From Trabulsiella guamensis ATCC 49490 (GTDB lineage: Bacteria; Pseudomonadota; Gammaproteobacteria; Enterobacterales; Enterobacteriaceae): a stretch of DNA of 64,000 nt. The notes under the pieces are model-generated. The model was not told the origin of the DNA. It saw only the letters and a list, made by a program, of their open reading frames with translations, and did not search any database. Shown here one piece after another: positions 34,709-46,017 of this stretch. The DNA lies in NCBI RefSeq assembly GCF_000734965.1, contig NZ_JMTB01000081.1, positions 35,305 to 99,304 of the forward strand, read 5' to 3'. The first letter of the stretch is position 1, and every line of letters begins with the position of its first letter. The translations under genes were made by a program, and so were the position numbers.

Positions 34709-35482
34709 TTATTTATCGACCTGAATAGCAGGCAACACAGATATTACTGTGGTGACATCGCTGACCACCTCGAGTAATAAAGCTGGTTTACTCATTTCTT
34801 GTATACCTCGTATGTAATCAGTCTGATGTGATTTTATACCAAAGAGACTCCATGATTTTTCTCTGGGTGTGGGTATATGCCTTGCCAGCCCATACCCGGA
34901 AAAAACAAGATCGGCTACCCCATAGGCTGCATCCGCATAAGGGTCTAATCCCATTTTATTAAAAGAATATCGGTATGCTTCTCTTAACGGGCCTGACGCC
35001 TCTTCATAAGCAACCAGATAATAACCATTTTCATAGATATTATTGATACCCTGGATAATCATTGCTGTTCCTGTTGCGGCTCCCATGCCTTCAGAGATAA
35101 TACAAATGCCTGTTCCCGTGGCTGTCTGACCAAAACCGGCCAGAAACCCGACTATTTTTGTAAATAGCGTCTGAAGTTCTTTCTTCCTTTCCTCTTTGTA
35201 TGCCAGCTCAGCAAGATGCCTTGAATATATTTTGTTATTAACGACCATTCTTTTTTGGTAACGCAAAACTTGAGCTTTATATTTCAAGACATCAACCCCA
35301 CCAGTCAATGAAAAACAATTTCGTTGAATATCCTCTTCGACAGACCGAATAACCTCTCTGACTTTTATCATCATCTTTGCTTGTTCAAAGAGAAATGGAT
35401 CACTCCCCCATAATTCCAACGAGGCACGTAGATACTCTTTTTTTGCTTGTTCAAAATTTTCTTTCATAACATCCCACATCAT
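34709..35482 (-). CDS. DUF4225-like protein, probable membrane-associated, function unknown
   Basis: 257 aa from the ATG at 35482 (AGGCGG ribosome site); ATGs at 35479 and 35467 are near-equal options. N-terminal ~110 residues are charged and helical. A Gly/Ala-rich hydrophobic stretch follows (KIVGFLAGFGQTATGTGICIISEGMGAATGTAMIIQGINNIYENG). The C-terminal half has the pattern GPLREAYRYSFNKMGLDPYADAAYGVADLVFSGYGLAR and DYIRGIQEMSKPALLLEVVSD. From memory this resembles DUF4225 proteins. Low GC and location between relA and mazG, where E. coli has mazEF, indicate acquisition. No signal peptide. It may be a toxin or effector with the next gene as its partner; unproven. Confidence 0.7.
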   Translation of the reverse strand: MMWDVMKENFEQAKKEYLRASLELWGSDPFLFEQAKMMIKVREVIRSVEEDIQRNCFSLTGGVDVLKYKAQVLRYQKRMVVNNKIYSRHLAELAYKEERKKELQTLFTKIVGFLAGFGQTATGTGICIISEGMGAATGTAMIIQGINNIYENGYYLVAYEEASGPLREAYRYSFNKMGLDPYADAAYGVADLVFSGYGLARHIPTPREKSWSLFGIKSHQTDYIRGIQEMSKPALLLEVVSDVTTVISVLPAIQVDK

Positions 35483-35628
35483 GAACCGCCTATTCATAGA
35501 AGTAATAATTATGCGACAAGCATTACATTCGGCAATAATAAAAAGACACACCAAATGAACATATCGGATTGTTATACTCTTTATGAAAGAAATTTTAAAT
35601 ATATCTATTCTGGAGCAAGAAATAAAAA

Positions 35629-35664
35629 GGAACTCTGGTAAAAAGTTACCTGAGTTCCCTTTTT
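35629..35664 (-). terminator. relA: Rho-independent terminator of relA
   Basis: On the minus strand GGAACTCAGGTAA pairs with TTACCAGAGTTCC (one mismatch, CTTT loop) and is followed by TTTTTATTT. It lies 6-40 bases after the relA stop and separates relA from the low-GC pair, which therefore needs its own promoter. Confidence 0.88.
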
Positions 35665-35669
35665 AAATA

Positions 35670-37901
35670 TCACCCGCCGTGCAAACGGCGCGCATCGATC
35701 ACATCTGATACCTGATTCAGTTTACCGAGCACGCGGCCCAGCACCTGCAGGTTGTAGATTTCGATGGTCATGTCGATGGTCGCCAGTTGCTGTTTAGTGT
35801 CGCTGCGGCTGGCAACGCCAAGCACGTTGACCTTTTCGTTGGCAAGAATAGTGGTGATATCGCGCAACAGGCCACTGCGGTCGTTAGCGACTACCCGAAC
35901 CACCAGCGAATACCCGGCAGAGTAACTCTCTCCCCATACCGCGTCGACGATGCGCTCCGGCGCGTGAGATTGCAGCTCCGCCAGTTGGTCGCAGTCCGCA
36001 CGGTGCACAGAAATCCCCCGGCCCTGAGTAATAAAGCCGACAATCTCGTCGCCGGGAATTGGCTGGCAGCAACGGGCGATATGGTGCATCAGATTACCAA
36101 CGCCTTCGACCACCACTCGCCCGTTATCTTTACTTCGGGCCTGCGGGGTGTACGTTTTCTGCTGAAGCTGTTTCAGCGCGGCAGCATCCTCTTCCGCCGC
36201 ACTCGGTTTGTTGAATTGCGACTGCAGGAAGTTGACCATCTGATTGAGACGAATATCGCCGCCGCCGATGGCTGCCAGCAGTTCGTCAACCTCGTTGAAG
36301 TTGTAGCGCGGCAGCAGATGTTTTTCCGCTTCTTTCAGGCTGATGCCCAGCCGTTCCAGCTCTTCATCGAGAATTTGACGGCCAGCAAGAATGTTTTTAT
36401 CGCGATCCTGTTTGCGGAACCAGGCATGAATTTTCGAGCGTCCGCGGCTGGTCGTGACATAGCCCAGGTTCGGGTTTAGCCAGTCACGGCTTGGGTTCGG
36501 TTGCTTCTGGGTGATGATTTCGATCTGATCACCCATTTGCAACTGATAGGTAAACGGCACGATGCGTCCACCAATTTTCGCCCCGATGCAGCGGTGCCCC
36601 ACATCGCTGTGGATATGGTAGGCAAAATCGAGTGGCGTAGAACCCGCCGGGAGATCCACCACGTCGCCTTTTGGCGTAAAGACGTAAACCCGATCGTCGA
36701 AGACCTGGCTGCGAACTTCATCCAGCATTTCGCCGGAATCAGCCATCTCTTCCTGCCAGGCGATCAGTTTACGCAGCCACGCAATACGATCCTCATGACC
36801 TGTCCGCGCGCCAGCGGCTGTCCCCTCTTTATATTTCCAGTGCGCCGCTACACCGAGTTCAGCGTCTTCATGCATCTGCTTCGTACGGATCTGAATCTCG
36901 ACGGTTTTACCGCCGGGGCCAAGCACCACAGTATGAATGGACTGATAGCCGTTTGGCTTCGGGTTAGCGACGTAGTCGTCAAATTCATCAGGAAGATGGC
37001 GGAAGTGAGTGTGCACTATCCCTAGCGCGGCGTAACAATCCTGCAAACGTTCCGCGACGATACGCACCGCGCGTACGTCAAACAGCTCGTCGAATGCGAG
37101 ATGCTTTTTCTGCATTTTGCGCCAGATGCTGTAGATATGCTTCGGACGCCCGTATACCTCGGCCTTAACGCCCTCTTCTTTGATAGAGGAGCGCAACTGG
37201 CCGACGAATTCATCGATGTAGTGTTCCCTGTCTATACGGCGTTCATGCAGCAGCCTGGCGATGCGTTTGTATTCCGCCGGATGGAGATAGCGGAAACAGT
37301 AATCTTCCAGTTCCCACTTCAACTGGCCGATACCCAGACGGTTCGCCAGCGGCGCATAGATGTTGGTACACTCTTTCGCCGCCAGCACGCGCTCATCTTC
37401 CGGCGCGTCCTTCACTTCCCGCAGATGGGCGATACGCTCGGCAATTTTTATAACCACACAACGGAAATCATCCACCATCGCCAGCAGCATCCGGCGCACG
37501 TTATCCACCTGCTCAGAGGAGACGGCATCCGTATGCGTGGCTTTTAGCTGGCGGATAGCGGCCATATCACGGACGCCGTGAATCAGATCCACCACCGATT
37601 TTCCAACGCTCTCGGTCAGCACCTCTTCACTGACCACACCGCTGTCGACCAGCGGGAAGAGCAGCGCCGCGCGCAGCGTATCGATATCCATACTCAGCGT
37701 GGAGAGAATTTCCGCCATTTCAACGCCACGCCACAGCAGTAAATCGGCATCCGTATGTCCCTCGGTGTGCTCACGACAATATGTCCATGTCTCGGCTAAG
37801 CGCTCACATGACTGCTGGCTGGTAATTCCCAGACTTGCGATCCACTTCTGCGGATCAAATTCTCCAGCCTTATTTAAATGTGCACTTCGTACCGCAACCA
37901 T
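35670..37901 (-). CDS. relA: GTP pyrophosphokinase RelA
   Basis: Ribosome-bound (p)ppGpp synthetase of the stringent response (743 aa from MVAVRSAHLNKAGEF at 37901, with an AGGAGAGG ribosome site). The N-terminal HD-like hydrolase domain is degenerate, as usual for RelA. The synthetase domain has YGRPKHIYSIWRKM and NGYQSIHTVVLGP. TGS (VFTPKGDVVDLPAGSTPLDFAYHIHSDVG), zinc-finger (HHIARCCQPIPGDEI) and ACT domains follow. Sixteen upstream in-frame codons were not used. Complete and apparently functional. Confidence 0.97.
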   Translation of the reverse strand: MVAVRSAHLNKAGEFDPQKWIASLGITSQQSCERLAETWTYCREHTEGHTDADLLLWRGVEMAEILSTLSMDIDTLRAALLFPLVDSGVVSEEVLTESVGKSVVDLIHGVRDMAAIRQLKATHTDAVSSEQVDNVRRMLLAMVDDFRCVVIKIAERIAHLREVKDAPEDERVLAAKECTNIYAPLANRLGIGQLKWELEDYCFRYLHPAEYKRIARLLHERRIDREHYIDEFVGQLRSSIKEEGVKAEVYGRPKHIYSIWRKMQKKHLAFDELFDVRAVRIVAERLQDCYAALGIVHTHFRHLPDEFDDYVANPKPNGYQSIHTVVLGPGGKTVEIQIRTKQMHEDAELGVAAHWKYKEGTAAGARTGHEDRIAWLRKLIAWQEEMADSGEMLDEVRSQVFDDRVYVFTPKGDVVDLPAGSTPLDFAYHIHSDVGHRCIGAKIGGRIVPFTYQLQMGDQIEIITQKQPNPSRDWLNPNLGYVTTSRGRSKIHAWFRKQDRDKNILAGRQILDEELERLGISLKEAEKHLLPRYNFNEVDELLAAIGGGDIRLNQMVNFLQSQFNKPSAAEEDAAALKQLQQKTYTPQARSKDNGRVVVEGVGNLMHHIARCCQPIPGDEIVGFITQGRGISVHRADCDQLAELQSHAPERIVDAVWGESYSAGYSLVVRVVANDRSGLLRDITTILANEKVNVLGVASRSDTKQQLATIDMTIEIYNLQVLGRVLGKLNQVSDVIDARRLHGG

Positions 37902-37960
37902 TGTCCTCTCCTTTTGGGACCGGGCCTGCCGGAGTCGACAAGCCGTCAACTGTCTGTCAG

Positions 37961-39259
37961 TTATCCACGCACAAATAGCACCATGGATTCCAGGTGCCCG
38001 GTGTGCGGGAACATGTCGAGCATTGCCGAGCGTTTAATTTGATAGCCAGCCTGTAACAAAGCATCGCTATCCCGCGCAAGCGTCGCAGGATTACATGAAA
38101 CATAGACCACGCGTGTCGGCGCAAGTTTGATAATATGCGCCATTACGCCGGGTGCACCAGCGCGGGCCGGGTCGAGCAGCACTTTATCAACGCCATGTTT
38201 TGCCCACGCCTGGCGAGTGACATCTTCCTCCAGATTTTCATGAAAGAAGGTCACATTCTGTAAATGATTTAATGCGGCGTTTTCCCGCCCTTTTTCCACC
38301 AGCGCGGGAACCCCTTCCACACCGATGACCTCTGCCGCATGTTGCGCCAGAGGCAGCGTAAAATTACCCATGCCGCAAAACAGGTCAAGCACACGATCCT
38401 CTGGCTGCACCTCCAGCCAGGCCAGCGCTGTCGCCACCATTTTCTGGTTGACGTCATCGTTCACCTGAATAAAGTCGCGCGGGCTGAACGTTAAGCGTAG
38501 ACCGTTTGAGGTATACCAGGGCACATCACCGCTGATTCGCTCCAGTGTCTCACTCTGCGGTGCCAGATACAGCGCAACGTCATGCGTATGCGAAAAGCAT
38601 TCCAGTTTTTCTTTATCTGCTGCTGGTAACGCGGCCGTATAGCGCAATACCATCAGCGGGCCGTTATCCGCCAGCACCAGCTCAACGTGCCCCAACTGGC
38701 GCGCCGATTTCAGGCTGCTCAGACAATCGTGCAACGCCGGGAGCAGTGCCTCAAGACGGGGCACCAGAACGGGGCATTGCCGGACATCAACGATCTCGCT
38801 GGCATTCGCCTTGCGAAAACCCATCTGTAATTGTTGGGCCTTCGGTTGATAATTCAAGCTCAGACGCGCACGACGACGATAGCCCCAGGGCGTGCCGGCG
38901 ATAACCTCGTCCACGTCATGTTTCATCATCCGCTGGAGTGCGTTGCGTTTGCTTAGCTGTTGCAGGGCGACGGACGCGTGTTGCTGCTGACAGCCGCCGC
39001 AGACGCCAAAGTACGGGCAGCGCGGGGTTTCACGTTCCGGGCTATCATTGAGTCGACGTTTGACCTGACCGCGGGCATACTGTTTCTTATCCTCGGTGAG
39101 CGTGATGTCCGCGCTCTCCTGCGGCAGTAAGCCATTCACAAATAGCGCTTTTCCGTTATGTCGGGCAACGCCCTGACCAAAGGGATCGAGGTCATTGACT
39201 GTCACGGTTATGATCTCACGCGTCGTCACGCGTCGTTTTGCAGAGTAGAATTGCGCCAT
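37961..39259 (-). CDS. rlmD: 23S rRNA (uracil(1939)-C5)-methyltransferase RlmD
   Basis: SAM-dependent rRNA methylase (432 aa; older name rumA). An N-terminal TRAM domain precedes the [4Fe-4S] motif [14 protein letters not shown] with the fourth Cys in QCPVL. The SAM motif is [14 protein letters not shown] and the catalytic Cys is in [13 protein letters not shown]. Divergent from barA with a 56-base gap. Confidence 0.96.
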   Translation of the reverse strand: MAQFYSAKRRVTTREIITVTVNDLDPFGQGVARHNGKALFVNGLLPQESADITLTEDKKQYARGQVKRRLNDSPERETPRCPYFGVCGGCQQQHASVALQQLSKRNALQRMMKHDVDEVIAGTPWGYRRRARLSLNYQPKAQQLQMGFRKANASEIVDVRQCPVLVPRLEALLPALHDCLSSLKSARQLGHVELVLADNGPLMVLRYTAALPAADKEKLECFSHTHDVALYLAPQSETLERISGDVPWYTSNGLRLTFSPRDFIQVNDDVNQKMVATALAWLEVQPEDRVLDLFCGMGNFTLPLAQHAAEVIGVEGVPALVEKGRENAALNHLQNVTFFHENLEEDVTRQAWAKHGVDKVLLDPARAGAPGVMAHIIKLAPTRVVYVSCNPATLARDSDALLQAGYQIKRSAMLDMFPHTGHLESMVLFVRG

Positions 39260-39315
39260 TGTAGAGATTGTCTCATACGAACATATTGACTCTCATTCTC
39301 CCATAACGGAACTCC

Positions 39316-42069
39316 ATGACCAACTACAGCCTGCGTGCTCGCATGATGATTCTGATCCTGGCGCCGACCGTACTGATTGGCTTGCTGCTCAGTATTTTCT
39401 TTGTCGTTCACCGCTATAACGATCTACAGCGTCAACTGGAAGACGCCGGAGCCAGTATTATTGAACCGCTTGCGGTCTCCAGCGAATACGGCATGAATCT
39501 GCAAAACCGTGAATCCATTGGTCAGCTCATCAGCGTTCTGCACCGCCGCCATTCGGATATTGTCCGGGCCATTTCGGTCTACGATGAACAGAACCGCTTG
39601 TTTGTCACCTCAAATTATCAGCTCGATCCCAGCGAGCTGCGGCTACCGAAAGGAGTACCGCTTCCCCGCAGCCTTAGTGTCTCACGACGCGGCGATATCA
39701 TGATCCTGCGAACACCGATAGTGTCGGAAAGCTATTCCCCTGATGAATCCCCCGGCGCTGAGGCTAAGCCGCCGCTAAATATGCTCGGCTATGTCGCACT
39801 GGAGCTGGATCTCAAATCGGTGCGCCTGCAGCAGTACAAAGAGATTTTTATCTCCAGCGTAATGATGCTGTTCTGTATCGGCATTGCGCTCATTTTCGGC
39901 TGGCGGCTGATGCGCGACGTGACCGGCCCGATTCGCAACATGGTGAATACCGTCGACCGCATCCGCCGCGGGCAGCTCGACAGCCGCGTGGAGGGCTTTA
40001 TGCTCGGCGAGCTGGATATGCTGAAAAACGGCATTAACTCGATGGCGATGTCGCTCGCCGCCTACCATGAAGAGATGCAGCATAACGTCGATCAGGCGAC
40101 GTCTGATCTACGCGAAACACTGGAGCAGATGGAGATCCAGAACGTTGAACTGGATCTGGCGAAAAAGCGCGCCCAGGAAGCGGCGCGAATTAAATCCGAG
40201 TTCCTGGCGAATATGTCGCACGAACTGCGCACGCCGCTCAACGGCGTGATCGGCTTTACCCGACTGACGCTGAAAACCGATCTGACCACTACCCAGCGCG
40301 ATCACCTGAATACCATCGAACGATCGGCCAACAATTTGCTGGCGATTATTAACGACGTGCTCGACTTCTCGAAACTGGAGGCCGGGAAACTGCTTCTCGA
40401 AAGTATTCCGTTCCCGTTGCGCAGTACGCTGGATGAAGTCGTCACACTGCTGGCGCATTCAGCTCACGACAAGAGTCTTGAGCTGACGCTGAATATCAAA
40501 AGCGACGTGCCGGATAACGTGATTGGCGATCCGCTGCGTCTGCAACAGGTGATCACCAACCTGGTGGGTAACGCCATTAAGTTTACCGAGAGCGGCAACA
40601 TTGATGTGCTGGTGGAGAAACGCGCCATCAGCAATACCAAAGTACAGATTGAAGTGCAGATCCGCGATACCGGTATCGGTATTCCGGAGCGCGACCAGTC
40701 GCGTCTGTTTCAGGCGTTTCGTCAGGCGGACGCCAGCATTTCGCGCCGCCACGGCGGCACCGGACTTGGGCTGGTCATCATGCAAAAACTGGTCAAAGAG
40801 ATGGGCGGGGATATCTCCTTCCACAGCCAGCCGAATCGCGGCTCGACCTTCTGGTTCCATATTAATCTCGATCTCAACCCGAACGTGATTTCCGATACCC
40901 CGGTGATGGACAGTCTGGCCGGTAAACGCCTTGCCTACGTTGAGGCTAACGCGGCTGCCGCGCAATGTACGCTGGATCTGCTGTCGACCACGCCGCTGGA
41001 AGTGGTGTACAGCCCGTCCTTCTCCGCCCTGCCACAGGATCATTACGATATCCTGCTGGTGGCTATCCCGGTGTCGATGCGGGAGCTGAACCTGCATAAG
41101 GAGAGACTGGAACAGGCCTGTGCGATGACGGATTACCTGTTGCTGGCGCTGCCGTGTCATATTCAGGTCAATGCGGAAGCGCTCAAACGCAACGGTGCGG
41201 CAGCCTGTCTGCTGAAACCGCTGACCGCGACGCGCCTGCTCCCGGCATTAACTGAATACTGCCGGTTGAATCAACCAGCAGTGCCGCACCTGGTCGACGA
41301 CAGCAAACTGCCAATGACGGTAATGGCGGTGGATGATAACCCGGCCAACCTGAAACTGATTGGCGCGCTGCTGGAAGATCAGGTGCAGCAGGTGGAGCTT
41401 TGCGAGAACGGGCAACAGGCTATCGATCGCGCCAAACAACTGCAGCTCGATCTCATTCTGATGGATATTCAGATGCCTGAAATGGATGGCATCCGCGCCT
41501 GTGAGCTGATCCGCCAGTTGCCGCATCAACAACTGACACCAGTGATTGCAGTGACGGCACACGCCATGGCCGGGCAAAAAGAGAAATTGCTCAGCGCCGG
41601 GATGAACGATTACCTGGCGAAGCCTATCGAAGAAAGTAAGCTGCGAAGCCTGCTGCTGCGCTACAAGCCGGGCCTGGCGACGCCGGTAACCGCTACGCCA
41701 CCGGAGCTGCCGGAACCGCCGGTCAACCTCAACGTCACTCTCGACTGGCAACTGGCGCTGCGTCAGGCGGCGGGGAAAACCGATCTGGCGCGCGAGATGC
41801 TACAGATGCTCATCGCCTTCCTGCCGGAGATCCGCAACAAAGTGGAAGAACAACTGGTGGGTGAAAACCCGGAAGGGTTGATCGATGCTGTCCATAAGCT
41901 GCACGGTAGTTGCGGCTACAGCGGAGTGCCGCGGCTAAAAAATCTGTGCCATCTGATTGAAGGTCAACTGCGTAGCGGAACATCGGCGGAGGAACTCGAA
42001 CCTGAGTTTCTGGAACTGCTTGATGAGATGGATAACGTGACCCGCGAAGCGCGAAAGATGCTGGGTTAA
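39316..42069 (+). CDS. barA: Hybrid sensor histidine kinase BarA
   Basis: Tripartite sensor kinase (917 aa) that phosphorylates UvrY and so switches on CsrB/CsrC sRNAs. Two transmembrane helices (about 10-31 and 176-198) enclose a periplasmic sensor. A HAMP linker follows, then the H-box [13 protein letters not shown] (His about 302), the ATPase with [18 protein letters not shown], a receiver domain ([13 protein letters not shown], Asp about 717) and a C-terminal HPt domain ([12 protein letters not shown], His about 860). All phosphorelay residues are intact. The csrB target lies 7 kb downstream in this window. Confidence 0.97.
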   Translation: MTNYSLRARMMILILAPTVLIGLLLSIFFVVHRYNDLQRQLEDAGASIIEPLAVSSEYGMNLQNRESIGQLISVLHRRHSDIVRAISVYDEQNRLFVTSNYQLDPSELRLPKGVPLPRSLSVSRRGDIMILRTPIVSESYSPDESPGAEAKPPLNMLGYVALELDLKSVRLQQYKEIFISSVMMLFCIGIALIFGWRLMRDVTGPIRNMVNTVDRIRRGQLDSRVEGFMLGELDMLKNGINSMAMSLAAYHEEMQHNVDQATSDLRETLEQMEIQNVELDLAKKRAQEAARIKSEFLANMSHELRTPLNGVIGFTRLTLKTDLTTTQRDHLNTIERSANNLLAIINDVLDFSKLEAGKLLLESIPFPLRSTLDEVVTLLAHSAHDKSLELTLNIKSDVPDNVIGDPLRLQQVITNLVGNAIKFTESGNIDVLVEKRAISNTKVQIEVQIRDTGIGIPERDQSRLFQAFRQADASISRRHGGTGLGLVIMQKLVKEMGGDISFHSQPNRGSTFWFHINLDLNPNVISDTPVMDSLAGKRLAYVEANAAAAQCTLDLLSTTPLEVVYSPSFSALPQDHYDILLVAIPVSMRELNLHKERLEQACAMTDYLLLALPCHIQVNAEALKRNGAAACLLKPLTATRLLPALTEYCRLNQPAVPHLVDDSKLPMTVMAVDDNPANLKLIGALLEDQVQQVELCENGQQAIDRAKQLQLDLILMDIQMPEMDGIRACELIRQLPHQQLTPVIAVTAHAMAGQKEKLLSAGMNDYLAKPIEESKLRSLLLRYKPGLATPVTATPPELPEPPVNLNVTLDWQLALRQAAGKTDLAREMLQMLIAFLPEIRNKVEEQLVGENPEGLIDAVHKLHGSCGYSGVPRLKNLCHLIEGQLRSGTSAEELEPEFLELLDEMDNVTREARKMLG

Positions 42070-42073
42070 AACG

Positions 42074-42106
42074 CATCGGCCAGGCACTCGCCGGGCCGAT
42101 GTTTTT
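42074..42106 (+). terminator. barA: Terminator after barA
   Basis: CATCGGCC (42074-42081) pairs with GGCCGATG (42094-42101), followed by TTTTT. It begins 5 bases after the barA stop. Confidence 0.85.
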
Positions 42107-42111
42107 AGCGT

Positions 42112-43257
42112 TCAGAATCGCGGAGATGCGCCAATATTCAGCACCGCAGCAATGTTTCGCGCCGCCATGCGCACATTGTCGCCCGCATGCGTCAGCGCCT
42201 CTTCCAGCGTACAAATGGTGTAGATGACGCTGAACACCGCATCGATGCCGTGCTGGTGCACAACGCCAACATCAGCGGTCAGACTGCCCGCAATCCCAAT
42301 CACCGGCACGTTATGCCGCTTCGCAATTCTGGCGACGCCCACCGGCACTTTACCGTGGACCGTCTGGCTGTCGATGCGCCCTTCGCCAGTGATTACCAGA
42401 TCCGCGTCGGCGACCTGCTCATCAAGTTTCAGCGCATCCGTGACGATCTCAATCCCCTGACGTAAACGCGCGCTACAAAACGCATACAGCGCAGCCCCCA
42501 TCCCGCCTGCCGCGCCACCGCCTTCCAGATTCAGCACGTCGATGTCCAGATCGCGGGCAATGATCCGGGCATAACGCTCCAGCGCCTGATCCAGTTGCAC
42601 AACCATCGCCTCCGTCGCCCCTTTTTGCGGGCCGAACACCGCGGTGGCGCCTTCCGGGCCGGTGAGAGGATTGGTGACATCGCAGGCGACATCAATCTGA
42701 CAGCTTGCCAGACGCGGGTCGAGATGGCGGATGTCAATGCGATCGAGCTTATCCAACGCTCCGCCGCCGTGGGCGATTTGCTGCCCGTCAGCAGTCAGCA
42801 ACTGTGCGCCCAGCGCCTGCATCATGCCAGCGCCGCCATCGTTGGTCGCGCTACCGCCGATGCCGATGATTATCTGTCTGACGCCCGCATTCAGCGCATG
42901 GCGGATTAATTCGCCGGTACCCCACGACGTCGTTTTCAGCGGATCGCGTCGGGCGACTGGCACTTGTTCGAGACCACTTGCGGCGGCCATTTCAATAAAC
43001 GCGCACTCACCGTCGCCGGAAATGCCGTAAAACCCATGCACCGTTTCGCCAAGCGGCCCCGTCACATCGACATTGACCCGCCGTCCTTGCGTCGCGGCAA
43101 TCATCACCTCCACCGTACCTTCCCCGCCATCTGCCATCGGCAGTTTGACGTATTCCGCTTCCGGATAGATTTCCCTGAACCCCTGTTCAATCGCAGTGGC
43201 GACTTCCAGCGCGCTCAGGCTTTCCTTGTATGAATCCGGTGCGATAACTATCTTCAT
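42112..43257 (-). CDS. garK: Glycerate 2-kinase (GarK/GlxK family)
   Basis: Phosphorylates D-glycerate (381 aa; GarK makes 2-phosphoglycerate). Family motifs: MKIVIAPDSYKESLSALE, LPMADGGEGTVEV, GIGGSATNDGGAGMMQALG, GPQKGAT and ITGEGRIDSQTVHGKVP. GarK and GlxK are close paralogues; the gud neighbours favour the galactarate/glucarate role. It lies downstream of gudD on the same strand with a strong hairpin in the 60-base gap. In E. coli K-12 garK sits with gar genes elsewhere; a kinase here is the arrangement I recall from Salmonella. Confidence 0.92.
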   Translation of the reverse strand: MKIVIAPDSYKESLSALEVATAIEQGFREIYPEAEYVKLPMADGGEGTVEVMIAATQGRRVNVDVTGPLGETVHGFYGISGDGECAFIEMAAASGLEQVPVARRDPLKTTSWGTGELIRHALNAGVRQIIIGIGGSATNDGGAGMMQALGAQLLTADGQQIAHGGGALDKLDRIDIRHLDPRLASCQIDVACDVTNPLTGPEGATAVFGPQKGATEAMVVQLDQALERYARIIARDLDIDVLNLEGGGAAGGMGAALYAFCSARLRQGIEIVTDALKLDEQVADADLVITGEGRIDSQTVHGKVPVGVARIAKRHNVPVIGIAGSLTADVGVVHQHGIDAVFSVIYTICTLEEALTHAGDNVRMAARNIAAVLNIGASPRF

Positions 43258-43288
43258 AGGCTGTCCTTACGGGTCTGTACGGCATACT

Positions 43289-43308
43289 GCCGCCCCACCC
43301 GGGGCGGC
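43289..43308 (-). terminator. Strong GC hairpin between gudD and garK
   Basis: GCCGCCCC, loop ACCC, GGGGCGGC: a perfect 8-bp GC-only stem, 10 bases past the gudD stop. No T-run follows on the minus strand, so it more likely protects the gudPXD mRNA 3' end or partly attenuates garK than fully terminates. Confidence 0.55.
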
Positions 43309-43317
43309 TAATACTGA

Positions 43318-44658
43318 TTAACGCACCATGCAGGGGCGTTTATTATCAAACTTCCAGTTCGGGATCAGATACTGCATTCCCATCGCGTCATCGCGCGCGC
43401 CGAGACCGTGTTTTTTGTACAGCTCGTTCGCCTGCATAACGCGATCCATATCCAGCTCGACACCAAGGCCAGGGGTTGTCGGTACCTGTACCATGCCGCC
43501 TTTGATTTCAAACGGCTGCTTCGTGAGACGCTGGTTGCCTTCCTGCCAGATCCAGTGCGTATCAATAGCGGTGATCTGCCCCGGTGCCGCGGCGGCAACA
43601 TGGGTGAACATCGCCAGCGAGATGTCAAAGTGGTTGTTAGAGTGAGAGCCCCACGTCAGACCAAAATCATGACACATCTGCGCGACGCGTACCGACCCCT
43701 GCATCGTCCAGAAATGCGGGTCCGCCAGCGGAATATCAACCGATTGTAATGACAAAGTATGGCCCATCTGACGCCAGTCGGTGGCAATCATATTGGTCGC
43801 CGTCGGGAGCCCCGTCGCGCGACGAAATTCCGCCATCACTTCGCGACCTGAGAACCCCTGTTCAGCACCGCAAGGATCTTCGGCATACGCCAGCACACCT
43901 TTAAGCTGTTTACCTATTTTAATCGCTTCATCCAGCAGCCAGGCACCGTTCGGATCAAGCGTCACGCGCGCCTGCGGGAAACGCGAAGCCAGCGCAGTGA
44001 TGGCTTCAGCTTCTTCTTCGCCCGCCAGCACGCCGCCTTTCAGTTTGAAATCGTTGAAGCCATATTTTTCATACGCGGCTTCCGCCAGACGCACCACGGC
44101 CTGCGGGGTCATTGCTTCGTCATGACGCAGACGGTACCAGTCGCAGGCGTCATCTGGCTGACTCTGGTATGCCAGCGGTGTTTGCTTCCGGTTGCCGACA
44201 AAGAACAGATAGCCGAGCATTTCCACTTCGCTGCGCTGCTGACCATCGCCCAGCAGGGAAGCGACATTCACGCCCAGATGTTGACCGAGCAGATCAAGCA
44301 GTGCCGCTTCGATACCGGTCACGACATGAATAGTGGTCCGTAAATCAAAGGTTTGCAATCCGCGCCCACCCGCATCACGATCTGCGAAGGTATTACGCAC
44401 AGCGGTGAGGACATTTTTATAGTCGCCGAGCGTTTTGCCCACCACCAGCGGTACGGCGTCCTCCAGCGTCTGGCGGATCTTCTCACCACCCGGAATTTCC
44501 CCCACGCCGGTATGGCCCGAATTATCTTTAATGATCACAAGGTTACGGGTGAAAAACGGCGCATGCGCGCCGCTCAGGTTCATCAGCATGCTGTCAAAAC
44601 CGGCAACCGGGATCACCTGCATGGTTGTCACAACGGGGGTGGAATGTAGCGTTGTCAT
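43318..44658 (-). CDS. gudD: D-glucarate dehydratase
   Basis: Enolase-superfamily enzyme (446 aa) converting D-glucarate (and L-idarate) to 5-keto-4-deoxyglucarate. Catalytic features intact: Lys in [15 protein letters not shown], metal ligands [16 protein letters not shown] and ATNM, and the His base in [10 protein letters not shown]. The family length is matched and the C-terminus is NKRPCMVR. Third gene of gudP-gudX-gudD, 15 bases after gudX. Confidence 0.97.
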   Translation of the reverse strand: MTTLHSTPVVTTMQVIPVAGFDSMLMNLSGAHAPFFTRNLVIIKDNSGHTGVGEIPGGEKIRQTLEDAVPLVVGKTLGDYKNVLTAVRNTFADRDAGGRGLQTFDLRTTIHVVTGIEAALLDLLGQHLGVNVASLLGDGQQRSEVEMLGYLFFVGNRKQTPLAYQSQPDDACDWYRLRHDEAMTPQAVVRLAEAAYEKYGFNDFKLKGGVLAGEEEAEAITALASRFPQARVTLDPNGAWLLDEAIKIGKQLKGVLAYAEDPCGAEQGFSGREVMAEFRRATGLPTATNMIATDWRQMGHTLSLQSVDIPLADPHFWTMQGSVRVAQMCHDFGLTWGSHSNNHFDISLAMFTHVAAAAPGQITAIDTHWIWQEGNQRLTKQPFEIKGGMVQVPTTPGLGVELDMDRVMQANELYKKHGLGARDDAMGMQYLIPNWKFDNKRPCMVR

Positions 44659-44673
44659 GAATCAGTCCTTTTA

Positions 44674-46017
44674 TTAACTACGGCCAAAAACCGGGCGTTT
44701 ACGATCAAAAGTCCAGCCAGGGATCAGGTATTGCATCGGACCTGCGTCATTACGCGCACCGCCCGGCAGTCGTTTGTAGGCTTCGTGAGCCTTGTGCACC
44801 TGATCCCAGTCCAGCTCAATGCCAAGCCCTGGCGCATCGGGAACAGCAATCTTGCCGTCTTTTATTTGCAGCGGATTTTTCGTCAGGCGGGCATCCCCTT
44901 CCTGCCAGATCCAGTGTGTATCAATGGCGGTTGGCGACCCTGGCGCTGCGGCACCGACATGGGTAAACATCGCCAGCGAAATATCGAAATGGTTGTTGGA
45001 GTGACAGCCCCAGGTCAGCCCCCAGTCGTCACACAGTTGAGCGACGCGAACGGCACCGGACAACGTCCAGAAATGCGGATCTGCGAGCGGGATGTCGACC
45101 GCATTGAGCATCACTGCGTGACCCATTTCACGCCAGTTGGTGGCGATCATGTTGGTGGCGACCGGTAGCCCCGTCGCACGGCGGAATTCCGCCATCACTT
45201 CGCGACCCGAGAAGCCCTGCTCAGCGCCACAGGGATCTTCGGCGTAGGTCAGCACATCCTGCAACCCTTTGCACAGTGCAATAGCTTCCTCAAGCAACCA
45301 GGCGCCGTTTGGATCGACAGTGATCCGCGCACCTGGGAAGCGTTTTTTCAGCGCCCGTACGGTGTCGATTTCCTGCTCGCCAGGTAACACCCCGCCTTTC
45401 AGTTTAAAATCTTTAAAACCATAGCGATCCTGCGCCGCTTCCGCGAGCCGTACCACCGCATCGCTGTTCATCGCTTCCTGATGACGCAAGCGATACCAGT
45501 CGTGAGAACCCGGCGTGGCGTCAAGATAGGGCAGATCCGTTTTCGTGCGGTCGCCGATGTAAAAGAGATAGCCGAGAACCGTCACCGCATCACGCTGTTT
45601 ACCCGGGCCAAGCAGTTCACAGACCGGCACGTTGAGCGCTTTGCCGAGGAGATCCAGCAGCGCCGCTTCGAGGGCGGCGACTGCATTGACGCGCAGTTCA
45701 AACGTCCACGCGCCTTTGCCGAAGGTATCAAAATCGGCCGCCTGGTTGCCTTTGTGCACGCGCTGCACCACGCGGTTCAGGCGAGCCACCTCCTGACCAA
45801 GCACCATCGGAATGGCATCAACCAGCGTCTGGTAAATCACCTCGCCACCAGGCGCTTCGCCCACGCCGGTATTCCCGGCGTTGTCACTCAGCACCACGAT
45901 GTTGCGCGTAAAATATGCATTATGCGCCCCGCCGATATTCAGAAGCATGCTGTCGTGACCGGCGACGGGGATCACTTTCATCTCAGTAATTACGGGGCTG
46001 GATTGTGTGTTCATCAT
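44674..46017 (-). CDS. gudX: Glucarate dehydratase-related protein GudX
   Basis: Paralogue of GudD (447 aa) in the enolase superfamily; the E. coli counterpart is considered a weakly active or accessory glucarate dehydratase. It keeps [29 protein letters not shown] and GCHSNNHFD, so no core catalytic residue is visibly lost. It differs from GudD at WGC in place of WGS before the catalytic His. Its ATG overlaps the gudP stop by four bases. Confidence 0.93.
   Translation of the reverse strand: MMNTQSSPVITEMKVIPVAGHDSMLLNIGGAHNAYFTRNIVVLSDNAGNTGVGEAPGGEVIYQTLVDAIPMVLGQEVARLNRVVQRVHKGNQAADFDTFGKGAWTFELRVNAVAALEAALLDLLGKALNVPVCELLGPGKQRDAVTVLGYLFYIGDRTKTDLPYLDATPGSHDWYRLRHQEAMNSDAVVRLAEAAQDRYGFKDFKLKGGVLPGEQEIDTVRALKKRFPGARITVDPNGAWLLEEAIALCKGLQDVLTYAEDPCGAEQGFSGREVMAEFRRATGLPVATNMIATNWREMGHAVMLNAVDIPLADPHFWTLSGAVRVAQLCDDWGLTWGCHSNNHFDISLAMFTHVGAAAPGSPTAIDTHWIWQEGDARLTKNPLQIKDGKIAVPDAPGLGIELDWDQVHKAHEAYKRLPGGARNDAGPMQYLIPGWTFDRKRPVFGRS

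Noticed and set aside
34376..35482. Divergent mazEF pair
   Set aside because: Sizes, order and sequence do not match: MazE and MazF are small soluble proteins, while these are a ~257-aa protein and a membrane protein.
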